Shown here: positions 24,144 to 32,782 of the stretch, in pieces
How positions within the stretch are numbered: position 1 is the first letter of the stretch
How the letters are laid out: each line of letters starts with the position of its first letter
NCBI GenBank assembly: GCA_013349615.1
Contig: DUZJ01000018.1
Span: forward strand, 1 to 50,324
Reading direction: 5' to 3'
Source of the DNA: Planctomycetota bacterium
GTDB taxonomy: Bacteria; Planctomycetota; Phycisphaerae; Sedimentisphaerales; Anaerobacaceae
Length of the DNA: 50,324 nt
Notes under the pieces: model-generated
The model's input: only the letters and a program-made list of their open reading frames with translations
Databases searched by the model: none
What the model was told of the DNA's origin: nothing
Made by a program: the position numbers and the translations under genes

Positions 24144-25115
24144 TTAGTTTTTGAAGAACGGAAAGAGTTTTTTTAGTTCGGCGGCTGAGGGGCGGCGGCC
24201 GTATTCACACAGCTCGAATGCCTCTGCGCACTTTACCTTTTTGCCCTTCTTTTGGCCATAAAGCTCAATCAAATTCGCGCGGTACTTATCGGCGGTCGCC
24301 TCGAATCGACGGCGAAAACGGTCACGAACCCTCCGGTGACTTGCAGCCCGCTCTGCTTCGTTCTTGGGGATTAGTCCCTCATGCCCGGACACACAGCCCT
24401 CGACAAACTGCGATTCGAGCTCTACAAGAGCGTTGAGCTTCCTGTCGATGACGTTGTCGACGGCAACGACAATGTCCGGTTCGAATGGATTCGGCTTCTG
24501 AAAGCGGTCGGTGAAATATAAGAAGACGGGGTTCTTAGACAGGTGCGGGACGTCCGGGCAAAAGAACGGACAGATTACCATAAAGGCAGCGTCCTGCACA
24601 AGAACACCCGTATACCGATGGTCGGGATGGTAGTCGTTTGTGCGGTGCGAGAGCACGATGTCGGCTTTCCATTCCCGAATCAGCCGCACGATAGTCTTGC
24701 GGTTCTCCAGGGTCGGCATAAGCTCACCATCGTGATTGTCGAGCACCTGCGTCTCAATGCCCAGGATTTTCGCCGCTTGCTGAACCTCCTTTGTCCGCCG
24801 TTTGGCCAGTTGTCCCCCGGCCATTTTCCAGTGCCCGATGTCGCCGTTCGTTGTCGAGACAAACTTGACGTGATGTCCCTGTGCGGCCCACATCGCAGCA
24901 ACGCCTCCGGCCTTGATCTCGCAGTCGTCGGGGTGTGCACCGAACGCGATGATACGCAGCTTGCCGGGATTGCTGGGTTTGGGGGCGTTGGCACGCTCAC
25001 TGGCAAGAGGTGACCTGGACAGGTCGCGCTGAGCTGCCGGAGCCACCGCGGTCAGGCCGATTATCAGCATGAGTACCAGCAACGCCACAGTTAAAGAAAG
25101 AATGTTCTTTTTCAT
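24144..25115 (-). CDS. Exported PIG-L family N-acetylglucosamine-type deacetylase
   Basis: The 323-residue protein has a signal peptide (ILSLTVALLVLMLIIGLTAVAPA) and the zinc-binding signatures of the PIG-L/LmbE family, AFGAHPDDCEI and the later YHPDHRYTG. Family members remove acetyl groups from N-acetylglucosaminyl substrates; the substrate here is unknown. The start at 25115 is chosen because GGAGG lies seven bases upstream and the signal peptide begins there; the open frame extends 58 codons further without family similarity. It probably acts outside the cytoplasm on glycans. Confidence 0.88.
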   Translation of the reverse strand: MKKNILSLTVALLVLMLIIGLTAVAPAAQRDLSRSPLASERANAPKPSNPGKLRIIAFGAHPDDCEIKAGGVAAMWAAQGHHVKFVSTTNGDIGHWKMAGGQLAKRRTKEVQQAAKILGIETQVLDNHDGELMPTLENRKTIVRLIREWKADIVLSHRTNDYHPDHRYTGVLVQDAAFMVICPFFCPDVPHLSKNPVFLYFTDRFQKPNPFEPDIVVAVDNVIDRKLNALVELESQFVEGCVSGHEGLIPKNEAERAASHRRVRDRFRRRFEATADKYRANLIELYGQKKGKKVKCAEAFELCEYGRRPSAAELKKLFPFFKN

Positions 25116-25305
25116 AGTGTGCCTCCGAATAAGAAACCATAATGATAGCCTAACTGCTTCCTCTTTCACGAGAAAGTAAGACAGCCAATCAGATTCATTA
25201 AACGGTGTACTAAAAAACAGCCGAAATGTCAATATTTTTATGGACCTACAAGGAGCAAAAGACCATCCAAATGTATAAACACCTCGCAATTCAAATAATA
25301 CTCAC

Positions 25306-25962
25306 TCACACTTTACCGGCCGGCAAAATGTAAAAAACTGTGGCCGTGACAGAATCGGACGTCCAGATGACCTCTGCCTCCATAGCTTTTAGCTCGGATG
25401 CGATTTTTGCCCAAACTATCGAAGGAGGACCATTTTGTGCATAAGGCGACTGTGGGCAACAATATGAATGCTGAATATATCGAGCGGCATCGTCAATGAT
25501 TAACATCCCTCCGGGCTTTAAGAGCTGCAATGCAACTTCAGTACATTGGTCCCTGAGCCGGCCATCAACCAAAACGAAGTCAAGAGTTGCTTTCGGGAGT
25601 TCGGCGGCAACGCGAACGTATTTGGGTTTGCCTTTGTCCATTTGATCCAACGGAGCATAGAGCAAATCAACATTGCCTGCGCCCTTTTCAGACAGCGCCT
25701 TCTTAATCCGTTTGTACCAGCGAACGTTGTGCTCGATGCTCGTTAAATGCGCCACCCTTTGTGCAAACCATACGGTGCTTCTGCCGGAGCCCCATTCGAG
25801 GCCAGTATCGCCCGGCTTCAACCGAGTGTCGAGGATTTCGACAGCCTGACGCGTCAACCAGGGTACATCCGGATGCGTCCTTATCCAGACTTGTCGCCGC
25901 AGGAGGCCATAGAGACATCGCGGACTCACATATCCAAAGAGCTGCTTCAAAGTCGGTTTCAT
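25306..25962 (-). CDS. Class I SAM-dependent methyltransferase-like protein
   Basis: The 218-residue product has a Rossmann methyltransferase core: motif I LEWGSGRSTVWFA, an acidic strand SIEHN, VLVDGR and LLKPGGMLIIDDA. The substrate cannot be predicted. The ribosome site is weak. It lies 190 bases upstream of the PIG-L gene and 21 bases downstream of the oxidoreductase, all on the minus strand, so the three may be one transcript. Confidence 0.8.
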   Translation of the reverse strand: MKPTLKQLFGYVSPRCLYGLLRRQVWIRTHPDVPWLTRQAVEILDTRLKPGDTGLEWGSGRSTVWFAQRVAHLTSIEHNVRWYKRIKKALSEKGAGNVDLLYAPLDQMDKGKPKYVRVAAELPKATLDFVLVDGRLRDQCTEVALQLLKPGGMLIIDDAARYIQHSYCCPQSPYAQNGPPSIVWAKIASELKAMEAEVIWTSDSVTATVFYILPAGKV

Positions 25963-25983
25963 AAAAAGAGTTTACCTAATTGC

Positions 25984-27261
25984 TTACGTGGGCCGTTTGT
26001 ACTGCGGGACCTTCATACGCTCGCCCTTTCGCAGCGCCGACTTGTGGGCGACGATACCCGGCACGGTGTAGGCCAGCGATTCATATACGTCAATAGCGGG
26101 CCGGCGATTGTGAACCAAGGCGTCAACAAATTCGTGGGTAAGAAAAGAGTGCGAGCCTTCGTGGCCGGTGTTATGACGCAGCGGTCCGGGCAGCATGTCC
26201 GTTTGCCACCAGTGTGGCTGTTTGTATTGCTCGAAGTTCGGCGCTTTACGAAGGAAGCCAGCGTCGTCCTTCTCCATCTGCTCACCAGAGCGGACAATGA
26301 CCGGGCCCAGTCCGTTAGGATGGGGGGCGAAGAAACTCATCTTATCGCCTATCCACTGCGCCCGCTCGCAGCCGCGATGGGCACCCTTCCACCAGATATT
26401 GACGCGAAAGGCACTGCCGCGATTGGTCCTGAACATTGCGGACTCGTTCCAGAAGGGATTTTTGTACACATTGTCCCTGAGGATGGGACTGTCGTCCCCC
26501 CAGCCGTGACATACCGCTTCGGTCAGGCGTTCACCGGTAACGCCGACAAGCTGGCTTGTGCAGTGGGTGGGATAGTGCATTGGTGCTACGCCATACCGCC
26601 AGGTCCGCTTGCCGTTCCAAAAATAGAGACCTTCCAGGCCGGCGTGCTGATACTCGGCCTCACTGTAGTATAGAGCCCCGAATTTGCCCTGCTTGAAGAA
26701 TTTGCGTGCCGAGATTGTTGACTGCTGGTAATGTCCGGTCTCGGCCATCATATAAGTCAAGCCGTATTTTTTGACCGTGTCCAGCAGCAGCTCGGCCTGC
26801 TCAACTGTTGCCCAGGCGGCGGGTACGGCTGATATGACGTGCTTGCCGTTCTTCATCGCTTCTATCGTGTGCCGGACGTGAAGAGGACCGTCGGTGAAAA
26901 TGGCCACGGCGTCGATGTCCTTTGCAAGCACAAGCTCCTCAAGCGAATTGTATGCCTTCCGGCAGTTGTACACCCTCATCAACAGTCTGCGCCGGCTCTC
27001 GCGGAGGTCGCTGACTGCCTGGACGATGCAATCCGGATGCTCGTGCCATTGAAAAGCACATCCAAAGCCACCGCCGACGACAGCTATGCGGACTTTGCGG
27101 GGAGCGGTGTTTACGGCAAGAGAGGCCCGCGAAGCCAGCAGCGTGGCGGCAAGGGCAAAGCTGCTTCGCTTTATAAAATCGCGGCGAGAATGTCCTTCCA
27201 ATTTTTCGCAGTTAGTGCGGTCATCCGTGTTTGAGTTCTTCTTATGATTTCTTGTCATCAT
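25984..27261 (-). CDS. Tat-exported Gfo/Idh/MocA-family oxidoreductase
   Basis: The 425-residue protein carries a Tat signal (SRRDFIKRSSFALAATLLASRASLA, split by its twin arginine), then an NAD(P)-binding Rossmann fold (RIAVVGGGFGCAFQW) and the C-terminal Gfo/Idh/MocA sheet domain. The usual EKP motif is replaced by SAVPAAWA. Relatives oxidise or epimerise sugars, and the exported GH109-type branch cleaves N-acetylgalactosaminides through NAD; which applies is unclear. The first ATG of ATGATG is used with GGAGAG upstream. Such Tat-exported members are frequent in planctomycetes. Confidence 0.88.
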   Translation of the reverse strand: MMTRNHKKNSNTDDRTNCEKLEGHSRRDFIKRSSFALAATLLASRASLAVNTAPRKVRIAVVGGGFGCAFQWHEHPDCIVQAVSDLRESRRRLLMRVYNCRKAYNSLEELVLAKDIDAVAIFTDGPLHVRHTIEAMKNGKHVISAVPAAWATVEQAELLLDTVKKYGLTYMMAETGHYQQSTISARKFFKQGKFGALYYSEAEYQHAGLEGLYFWNGKRTWRYGVAPMHYPTHCTSQLVGVTGERLTEAVCHGWGDDSPILRDNVYKNPFWNESAMFRTNRGSAFRVNIWWKGAHRGCERAQWIGDKMSFFAPHPNGLGPVIVRSGEQMEKDDAGFLRKAPNFEQYKQPHWWQTDMLPGPLRHNTGHEGSHSFLTHEFVDALVHNRRPAIDVYESLAYTVPGIVAHKSALRKGERMKVPQYKRPT

Positions 27262-27408
27262 TGCTCTCCTTGGACTTAATAGATTGCTCTGTTAGGTATG
27301 CATAGGCTGCCGATATTAAGGCCGGCGGTCTCGTAAGTCAAGGAGAATTTGACCGGCCATCCCCAAGCCCTTTGTGCTTGAGGCTGCCACCCGTCGGCGA
27401 AGCAGGGT

Positions 27409-28920
27409 TTAGATGTATACTCTGTCCATCATTCTTGGGAATGGGATGCACTGGCGGATGTGCCTTTCTCCGGTTAGCCAGGCGACGGTCCTTTCGACGC
27501 CGAGTCCGAAGCCGCCGTGCGGCACGGAGCCGTATTTTCGCAAATCCAGGTACCAACTGTAATCTTCGACTTTCAGGCCGAATTCGGTGATTCTCGCAGC
27601 TAACAGGTCGTAATCGTCCTCCCTGACCGAGCCGCCGATGATTTCGCCAAAGCCGGCCGGGGCAAGCAAATCGAAATTCAAAACGACCTTTTCATTGTCC
27701 CTGTCGGTCTTCATATAAAAGGCCTTGGCTTCTTTCGGATAGTGCGTAACAAAGATGGGCTTGTCGTGCATTTGCGAAATGATGGTCTCATCCGAGCCGC
27801 CGAGGTCCTTGCCCCATTCAAATTCGGCAGCCAGCTTTGCGTGCTTAGGATTGTTTTCTATTCTGGTTTCGACTTCGTTCAGCTCGGAACGAAGCTCGAT
27901 AAGCTCGGTGGCGTTCTTGTCCCGCTTCCACTGCTTAATTTGTCCTTTCTGCTCTTCTTCCAGCTCGGCGATTCTGTTTTCGATTTGCTGTTTTTGTTTT
28001 TTGAGGTCCTCCAACTGGTCAGCGAGGAACTTTTTCGCTTTTTCGCCGGCGAGGATGTCACCGGCATCGGCGTAGGTGAGCCTGTAAAAAGGCGGCTTGA
28101 TTTTTTCGAGCGCTTCCAAATCGGCGCCGAGAGTTTCAAGCTCGCCTCTGTTGTTTTGGAGGACCTGGTCGGCTATAAAGGACACGAAATTTTCAGCTAA
28201 TTCAAGCAGGCCATCAAGGTCGATAAATGCGACTTCCGGCTCGACCATCCAGAACTCTGTGAGGTGGCGGCGTGTCTTGCTTTTTTCGGCCCTGAAAGTC
28301 GGGCCGAAGCAATAAACCTTGCCGAAACTCATCGCGGCCGATTCGACGTGCAACTGGCCGGTCTGGGTCAGGTACAGGGGAGAACCGAAATAGTCGACTT
28401 CGAAAAGCGTCTGCTTGTCCTCGCCGACCATTGATGTCAGTATCGGCGTGTCGATAAGTATAAAGCCATTGTCGTTGAAAAATCTGCGGATGGCGTCGAT
28501 GACGGTGTGACGGATTTTGCCGATGCACCACTGCCGCTGTGAGCGAAGGTGCAAGTGGCGGTTTTTGAGGAGAAAATCGACGCCGTGTGACTTGGGCGTT
28601 ATTGGATAATCGGCTGCGGGCGAGACGACCTTTGCATCGGTGAGCGCCATCTCGAATCCGCCGACGCTTCGAGCTTCCTGGCGTACGGTGCCGGTTACGG
28701 TCAGGGATGACTCCCGGCCAAGATGCTTTAGCTGCTCGAACAGCTCGTCAGGAACTTTGCCTTTTTCAACGATGCACTGGCACAGGCCGGTGCCATCGCG
28801 GATAATTAGAAATTGAATCTTTCCGCTTGCCCGGCTGTTGTACAGCCAGCCGGAAAGCGTAACCACTTGCCCCACACTGTCTTTCAATTGCGATATGTAG
28901 ACTTTACTGCTGTTCGGCAT
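27409..28920 (-). CDS. asnS: Asparaginyl-tRNA synthetase with an internal coiled-coil insert
   Basis: This class II synthetase charges tRNA-Asn. The 503-residue product has the OB-fold anticodon-binding domain (GQVVTLSGWLYNSRASGKIQFLIIRDG region, residues 15-110), motif 2 FRAEKSKTRRHLTEFWMVEP and motif 3 GFGLGVERTVAWL. It is longer than the typical 430-470 residues because a charged helical insert of about 60 residues (DQLEDLKKQKQQIENRIAEL and following) sits between TYADAGDIL and the FEWGKDLG segment. The start overlaps the end of the upstream membrane-protein gene by 17 bases, indicating translational coupling at the end of the glyS operon. Confidence 0.95.
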   Translation of the reverse strand: MPNSSKVYISQLKDSVGQVVTLSGWLYNSRASGKIQFLIIRDGTGLCQCIVEKGKVPDELFEQLKHLGRESSLTVTGTVRQEARSVGGFEMALTDAKVVSPAADYPITPKSHGVDFLLKNRHLHLRSQRQWCIGKIRHTVIDAIRRFFNDNGFILIDTPILTSMVGEDKQTLFEVDYFGSPLYLTQTGQLHVESAAMSFGKVYCFGPTFRAEKSKTRRHLTEFWMVEPEVAFIDLDGLLELAENFVSFIADQVLQNNRGELETLGADLEALEKIKPPFYRLTYADAGDILAGEKAKKFLADQLEDLKKQKQQIENRIAELEEEQKGQIKQWKRDKNATELIELRSELNEVETRIENNPKHAKLAAEFEWGKDLGGSDETIISQMHDKPIFVTHYPKEAKAFYMKTDRDNEKVVLNFDLLAPAGFGEIIGGSVREDDYDLLAARITEFGLKVEDYSWYLDLRKYGSVPHGGFGLGVERTVAWLTGERHIRQCIPFPRMMDRVYI

Positions 28921-31084
28921 TGACTTTTTCCTCTTTAGTTTTGCGAGTTTTTCGCGGCCAGATCAGCCAGTCATCTGCACCGGATTCTGGGTCGCGCTTG
29001 CCACCTTCGTCGATATTGTTTTTGCCTTTGCTGTAGAGGGTGAAGTTTTCCTCAGTCAATTTATAAACGAACGAACCGCCGTTAATCGCGTCAACAAGGA
29101 TTTCCGCAGATGTCAGCGTTTTTATCTTCTCCAACGATTCCGGCCATCGACTGTTCTCATTCTTGTATCGTCTCAACGTGATTATGAGTCGCGTGCCCCT
29201 TTGCTCTGCAGTGGCCCGAAGATATAAATCGTGAATCCTGTAGTTCAAGGCCGCTGACGAACCCACCATCAAGTGCTCAATTAGATAGTTGAAGTTCAGC
29301 CTAAATCTTGAGATTTCCTCCGGTTCTTTTTTCCAATCGAAATCAGCACCAGCCCTCTTGTAATATTTTTCGTAAAGCGCACCAATAATCTCAGCGCCCT
29401 TTTGCGGCTTCGATGGAAGATAAAACCAATAGAGGATAGTCTTCGCTTTTATGAGCTTTCTCTGCCAATAGTTTGGATTTATCCATAATCTTGGCCTATA
29501 TTTCACGCCTTCTTCCTTTGACAATCCCTCCACAAAATCTCTCATACATTCCCTAATCCTCGCTCTTGGGTCACGGCTGAGTCTTATCCTACCACTAAAA
29601 TCTGTTTCGTAATACTCGCCGAACTGATTCTTGGCCATCAGCTTTTCATATTCGAGAATTCCCAGCCGGTCAGAGATCCAGTCATGTTTAATGTCCGCCA
29701 CAGCTTGTTCGATAGTGTCTAATTGTTGCTCAGTGGCATCACCGTTGACAACGAAAGTCTTAAATCCTCGAAGTGCCAGAGCTTCGATGGACATTCCCAC
29801 GAGTATGTCCATCGTTGTTGGCTGTTGACACCAGTGCTTTCCCATCTGCAGGACGGCTGTGGATTTTTCCAGGGCTTGGCCAATTCGGCCTTCTCCAAGG
29901 TCGTTATTGGAAGCGGTTGTAAGCAAAAAAGTCCATCGTCTTATAGCACTTCTGGGTTCATTCGAGCGGCTGAAATTTGCAAAATAGGCGTATATCGGGA
30001 ATCGGCATTTTTCGACTTTGGAGGCTTCTATCAAGGTTGTGATTGTATCTTGATGGCTTTTGAGCCATTTCACAAGTTCCGGATGCTCCTGGTCGGACCA
30101 AGGTTCACGAATCAGTAATTTGCGTTGTACTTCTTTTGGCAAATTCCCATAATACGATGTGTCGTTGAAATCTTCTAATAATTGGTTGTAGATTGTTGCG
30201 GCGTTTTGGGAATCAGGTATTGCGTATTTGGCTTGAAGGGCGGCCAATTCCTCGTCGAATGTGTAAGTTTGCCAGCCTTCACTATCCTCCGGCAGGAAGA
30301 CCCATATAATCAGCACAACGACGATAGCAGCGGCGGCTGAGAACCAGAACCATTTTCTGTAAGGTTTCGGCAAAACAGTGCAGGCTAAAAATATGATGAG
30401 CAAAAGCGTGATTACCTTCCAAGGTGCCTGAAAAACAAGCCCTGCAATTAACAAAAGCACAAGCAGAGCAAGAAAAAGCCGTTTCGAAACATTTTTGGCC
30501 AACTCCACACTTTGACATTCTGCTTTTCTAGTTTTATTATGGTTCCTAATTTTTATCTTACGATATGCCTTTGCTATTATGAGGGCGAGTATCAATGGAA
30601 GCCATATCCAATAAAGTTCGCTTAGCAGCACTTCCTTGCCCAAAGGGGTGAAGAATTCTCGTATTCCTATCGGTGCCACAACAAATGGCCTCAATGGGAA
30701 AAAATACCTGGTGGTGTTAAACGGAGAAAGCAGCGCTATCCCTAGTCCTCCGTTAGTGAAAGCATCGAGTATGCCGTGCGAACTACTGACACCAAAGAAA
30801 AACAGCCAAATCAACCACCATTTCTTTGAGAAGACAGGGGGTTTTAGAAATGCTAAAAGCATTACCGTTGAACTTAATAAGAATGCAAAAAATAGTGAGT
30901 GAGAAAAACCTCGATGCCCCAAAAAATCACCGTACGAAACTCCCAAGCTAAAGCCGATAACGTCTAAATCTGGCAACACCGAGCAGAACACAGCCAAAAA
31001 CCAGAACCTTAATGGCAACTTCCTATCGGTTAGGGTGTGGCCCAATGCAAGGGGAATAAGGGCATGTGTAAGGGGTGTAGGCAA
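28904..31084 (-). CDS. YdjM-type hydrolase fused to paralogous membrane domain (paralog 1 of 3)
   Basis: In this 726-residue fusion, residues 1-180 resemble the YdjM/DUF457 membrane-bound metal-dependent hydrolase family, with His/Asp motifs in PLTHALIPLALGH, LPDLDVIG, GHRGFSHSLFF and SHGILDAF. Residues about 205-726 are the same protein as the next two upstream genes: membrane helices (PWKVITLLLIIFLACTVLP, AIVVVLIIWVFLP), a TYTFDEELAALQAKYAIPDS segment, and a pseudopilin-like tail (RWPESLEKIKTLTSAEI, GGSFVYKLTEENFTLYS). The start is TTG at 31084 with GGAGA upstream. Function of the shared domain is unknown. It ends inside asnS. Confidence 0.8.
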   Translation of the reverse strand: MPTPLTHALIPLALGHTLTDRKLPLRFWFLAVFCSVLPDLDVIGFSLGVSYGDFLGHRGFSHSLFFAFLLSSTVMLLAFLKPPVFSKKWWLIWLFFFGVSSSHGILDAFTNGGLGIALLSPFNTTRYFFPLRPFVVAPIGIREFFTPLGKEVLLSELYWIWLPLILALIIAKAYRKIKIRNHNKTRKAECQSVELAKNVSKRLFLALLVLLLIAGLVFQAPWKVITLLLIIFLACTVLPKPYRKWFWFSAAAAIVVVLIIWVFLPEDSEGWQTYTFDEELAALQAKYAIPDSQNAATIYNQLLEDFNDTSYYGNLPKEVQRKLLIREPWSDQEHPELVKWLKSHQDTITTLIEASKVEKCRFPIYAYFANFSRSNEPRSAIRRWTFLLTTASNNDLGEGRIGQALEKSTAVLQMGKHWCQQPTTMDILVGMSIEALALRGFKTFVVNGDATEQQLDTIEQAVADIKHDWISDRLGILEYEKLMAKNQFGEYYETDFSGRIRLSRDPRARIRECMRDFVEGLSKEEGVKYRPRLWINPNYWQRKLIKAKTILYWFYLPSKPQKGAEIIGALYEKYYKRAGADFDWKKEPEEISRFRLNFNYLIEHLMVGSSAALNYRIHDLYLRATAEQRGTRLIITLRRYKNENSRWPESLEKIKTLTSAEILVDAINGGSFVYKLTEENFTLYSKGKNNIDEGGKRDPESGADDWLIWPRKTRKTKEEKVNAEQQ

Positions 31085-31126
31085 CCTTTAAATCTCCTTT
31101 TCTAACTCTTTCCGGCTACTCGGCCA

Positions 31127-32782
31127 TTACTTTACTACGTCTTTTTTTGTATTCGACTGTGCAGTATCAGCTTTTCCGTTTTTGGTTTTGCGAGCTTTTC
31201 GCGGCCAGATTAGCCAGTCATCCGCACCGGATTCTGGGTCGCGCTTGCCACCTTCGTCGATATTGTTTTTGCCTTTGCTGTAGAGGGTGAAGTTTTCCTC
31301 AGTCAATTTATAAACGAACGAACCGCCGTTAATCGGGTCAACATGGATTTCCGCAGGTGTCAGAGCTTTTACATCATCCAGCTTTTGGGGCCATTGGCCG
31401 GTTTTATTTTTGTAGCGCCTCAAAGCGATAACAAGCTGGTTTCCTCTTTGCTCTGTGATGTTTCGAAGATATAAGTCATGAAACCTGTAGTAAATTCCTT
31501 CTACCATCGCTATAGTAAACTCAGTGAAGTAATTGAAATCAAATCCGATTCGTGTAAAGTTCCACTGAGTCAACAACGAAATAAGTTCCGGAAGTTCCGG
31601 GGGCTCTCTTTGCCAATCGAAATCCGGCTCAGTCATCGCATAATATTTTTCGTATTTAGCATCAATAATCTCACCGGCTTTTTGTGGTGAGGAGGGCATA
31701 TAGAACCAAGCCCATATGGTTGATGCTTTAATAAGTTTTCTTTGCCAATACTTTCGTGTGATCTCATTTTTCATATCTTCCGGCAATCGAGTCATTATTG
31801 CCTTTTTTGCTATGCCGGGATTTACTTTTATCTTCCCCTCTGAATTTACTACATAAAACATTCCTAGAAAATTCTTAAACGTAAGCTTTTCGCATTCAAG
31901 GATCCTGAGGAAATCATAGTTCCAATCATGTTTAATATCCATCACAGCTTTTTCGATGATGCTTAGATGTTCTTCTGCGGCATCGGCGGTCACAATGAAG
32001 GCCTTAAACCGGGCATCTGCAAGGTCTTCTACGGCCATTCCAACCAGTATCTCTACCATTGATGACTGCTGCTGCATATGGCCACCGATTTTTTTAACAC
32101 AAAGATATTTCTTCAGCCCTTCTTCAATTCGACCATCCGCCATGTCATTGTTGCCTGCACGGACAAGTAAAAATGCCCATTGGCGTATCTTCGGGAGATA
32201 GTACACTGCATCGGACATACTTAAAATATCATGAGTTATGGGGAATGCGCATTTTTCTACTTTCGAAGCTTCTAATAATTTTGCAATTGTGTCTTGATGG
32301 TCTTCAAGCCATTGGGCAAGTTCAGGATAATCTTGGCTGGACCAGGGTTCACGGAGTGTCAAGTTATCAAGATTGGGTTCTAAGAAATCAGGATGCATTG
32401 TATTGGGATCGCAGTCTTCAAGAAGTTCGTTGTAGATTTTTGCGGCGTTTTCGGAATCGGGTATTGCGTATTTGGCTTCGAGGGTGGCTAATTCCTCGTC
32501 GAATGTGAAAGGCCGCCAGCCTTCGCTGTCTTCGGGCAAAAAGACCCAGATAATCAGCGCTATCACGATAGCCGCGGCGGAGAGCCAGAACCATTTTCTG
32601 GCAGGTTTGGGCAAAACGGTACAAGCCGCAAGAATGATGAGCAAAAGCGTGATTACCTTCCAAGGTGCCTGAAAGATAAGCGCTAAAATTATCAATACGG
32701 CGAGCAAAGTCAAGCCAATCCACTTTAGGATGTGGCCAATCTTTCTCAGCTTATTACTTTTTTTCTTGTCTTGCTCAGACAT
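31127..32782 (-). CDS. Membrane protein of unknown function (paralog 2 of 3)
   Basis: The 551-residue product has N-terminal membrane helices (GLTLLAVLIILALIFQAPWKVITLL region) then EDSEGWRPFTFDEELATLEAKYAIPDSENAA-type sequence, a helical middle and the tail GQWPQKLDDVKALTPAEIHVDPINGGSF leading to a glycine/aspartate-rich end. The ATG overlaps the stop codon of paralog 3 as TAATG, so the two are translationally coupled. Its last ~190 nucleotides are nearly the same as those of paralog 3. Confidence 0.8.
   Translation of the reverse strand: MSEQDKKKSNKLRKIGHILKWIGLTLLAVLIILALIFQAPWKVITLLLIILAACTVLPKPARKWFWLSAAAIVIALIIWVFLPEDSEGWRPFTFDEELATLEAKYAIPDSENAAKIYNELLEDCDPNTMHPDFLEPNLDNLTLREPWSSQDYPELAQWLEDHQDTIAKLLEASKVEKCAFPITHDILSMSDAVYYLPKIRQWAFLLVRAGNNDMADGRIEEGLKKYLCVKKIGGHMQQQSSMVEILVGMAVEDLADARFKAFIVTADAAEEHLSIIEKAVMDIKHDWNYDFLRILECEKLTFKNFLGMFYVVNSEGKIKVNPGIAKKAIMTRLPEDMKNEITRKYWQRKLIKASTIWAWFYMPSSPQKAGEIIDAKYEKYYAMTEPDFDWQREPPELPELISLLTQWNFTRIGFDFNYFTEFTIAMVEGIYYRFHDLYLRNITEQRGNQLVIALRRYKNKTGQWPQKLDDVKALTPAEIHVDPINGGSFVYKLTEENFTLYSKGKNNIDEGGKRDPESGADDWLIWPRKARKTKNGKADTAQSNTKKDVVK

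Noticed and set aside
25116..25289. 58 extra N-terminal codons on the PIG-L gene
   Set aside because: They precede a clean signal peptide with a GGAGG site and have no family similarity.
25747..26673. A 308-codon plus-strand open frame
   Set aside because: It spans the antisense of the methyltransferase and the oxidoreductase and has no ribosome site or family motif.
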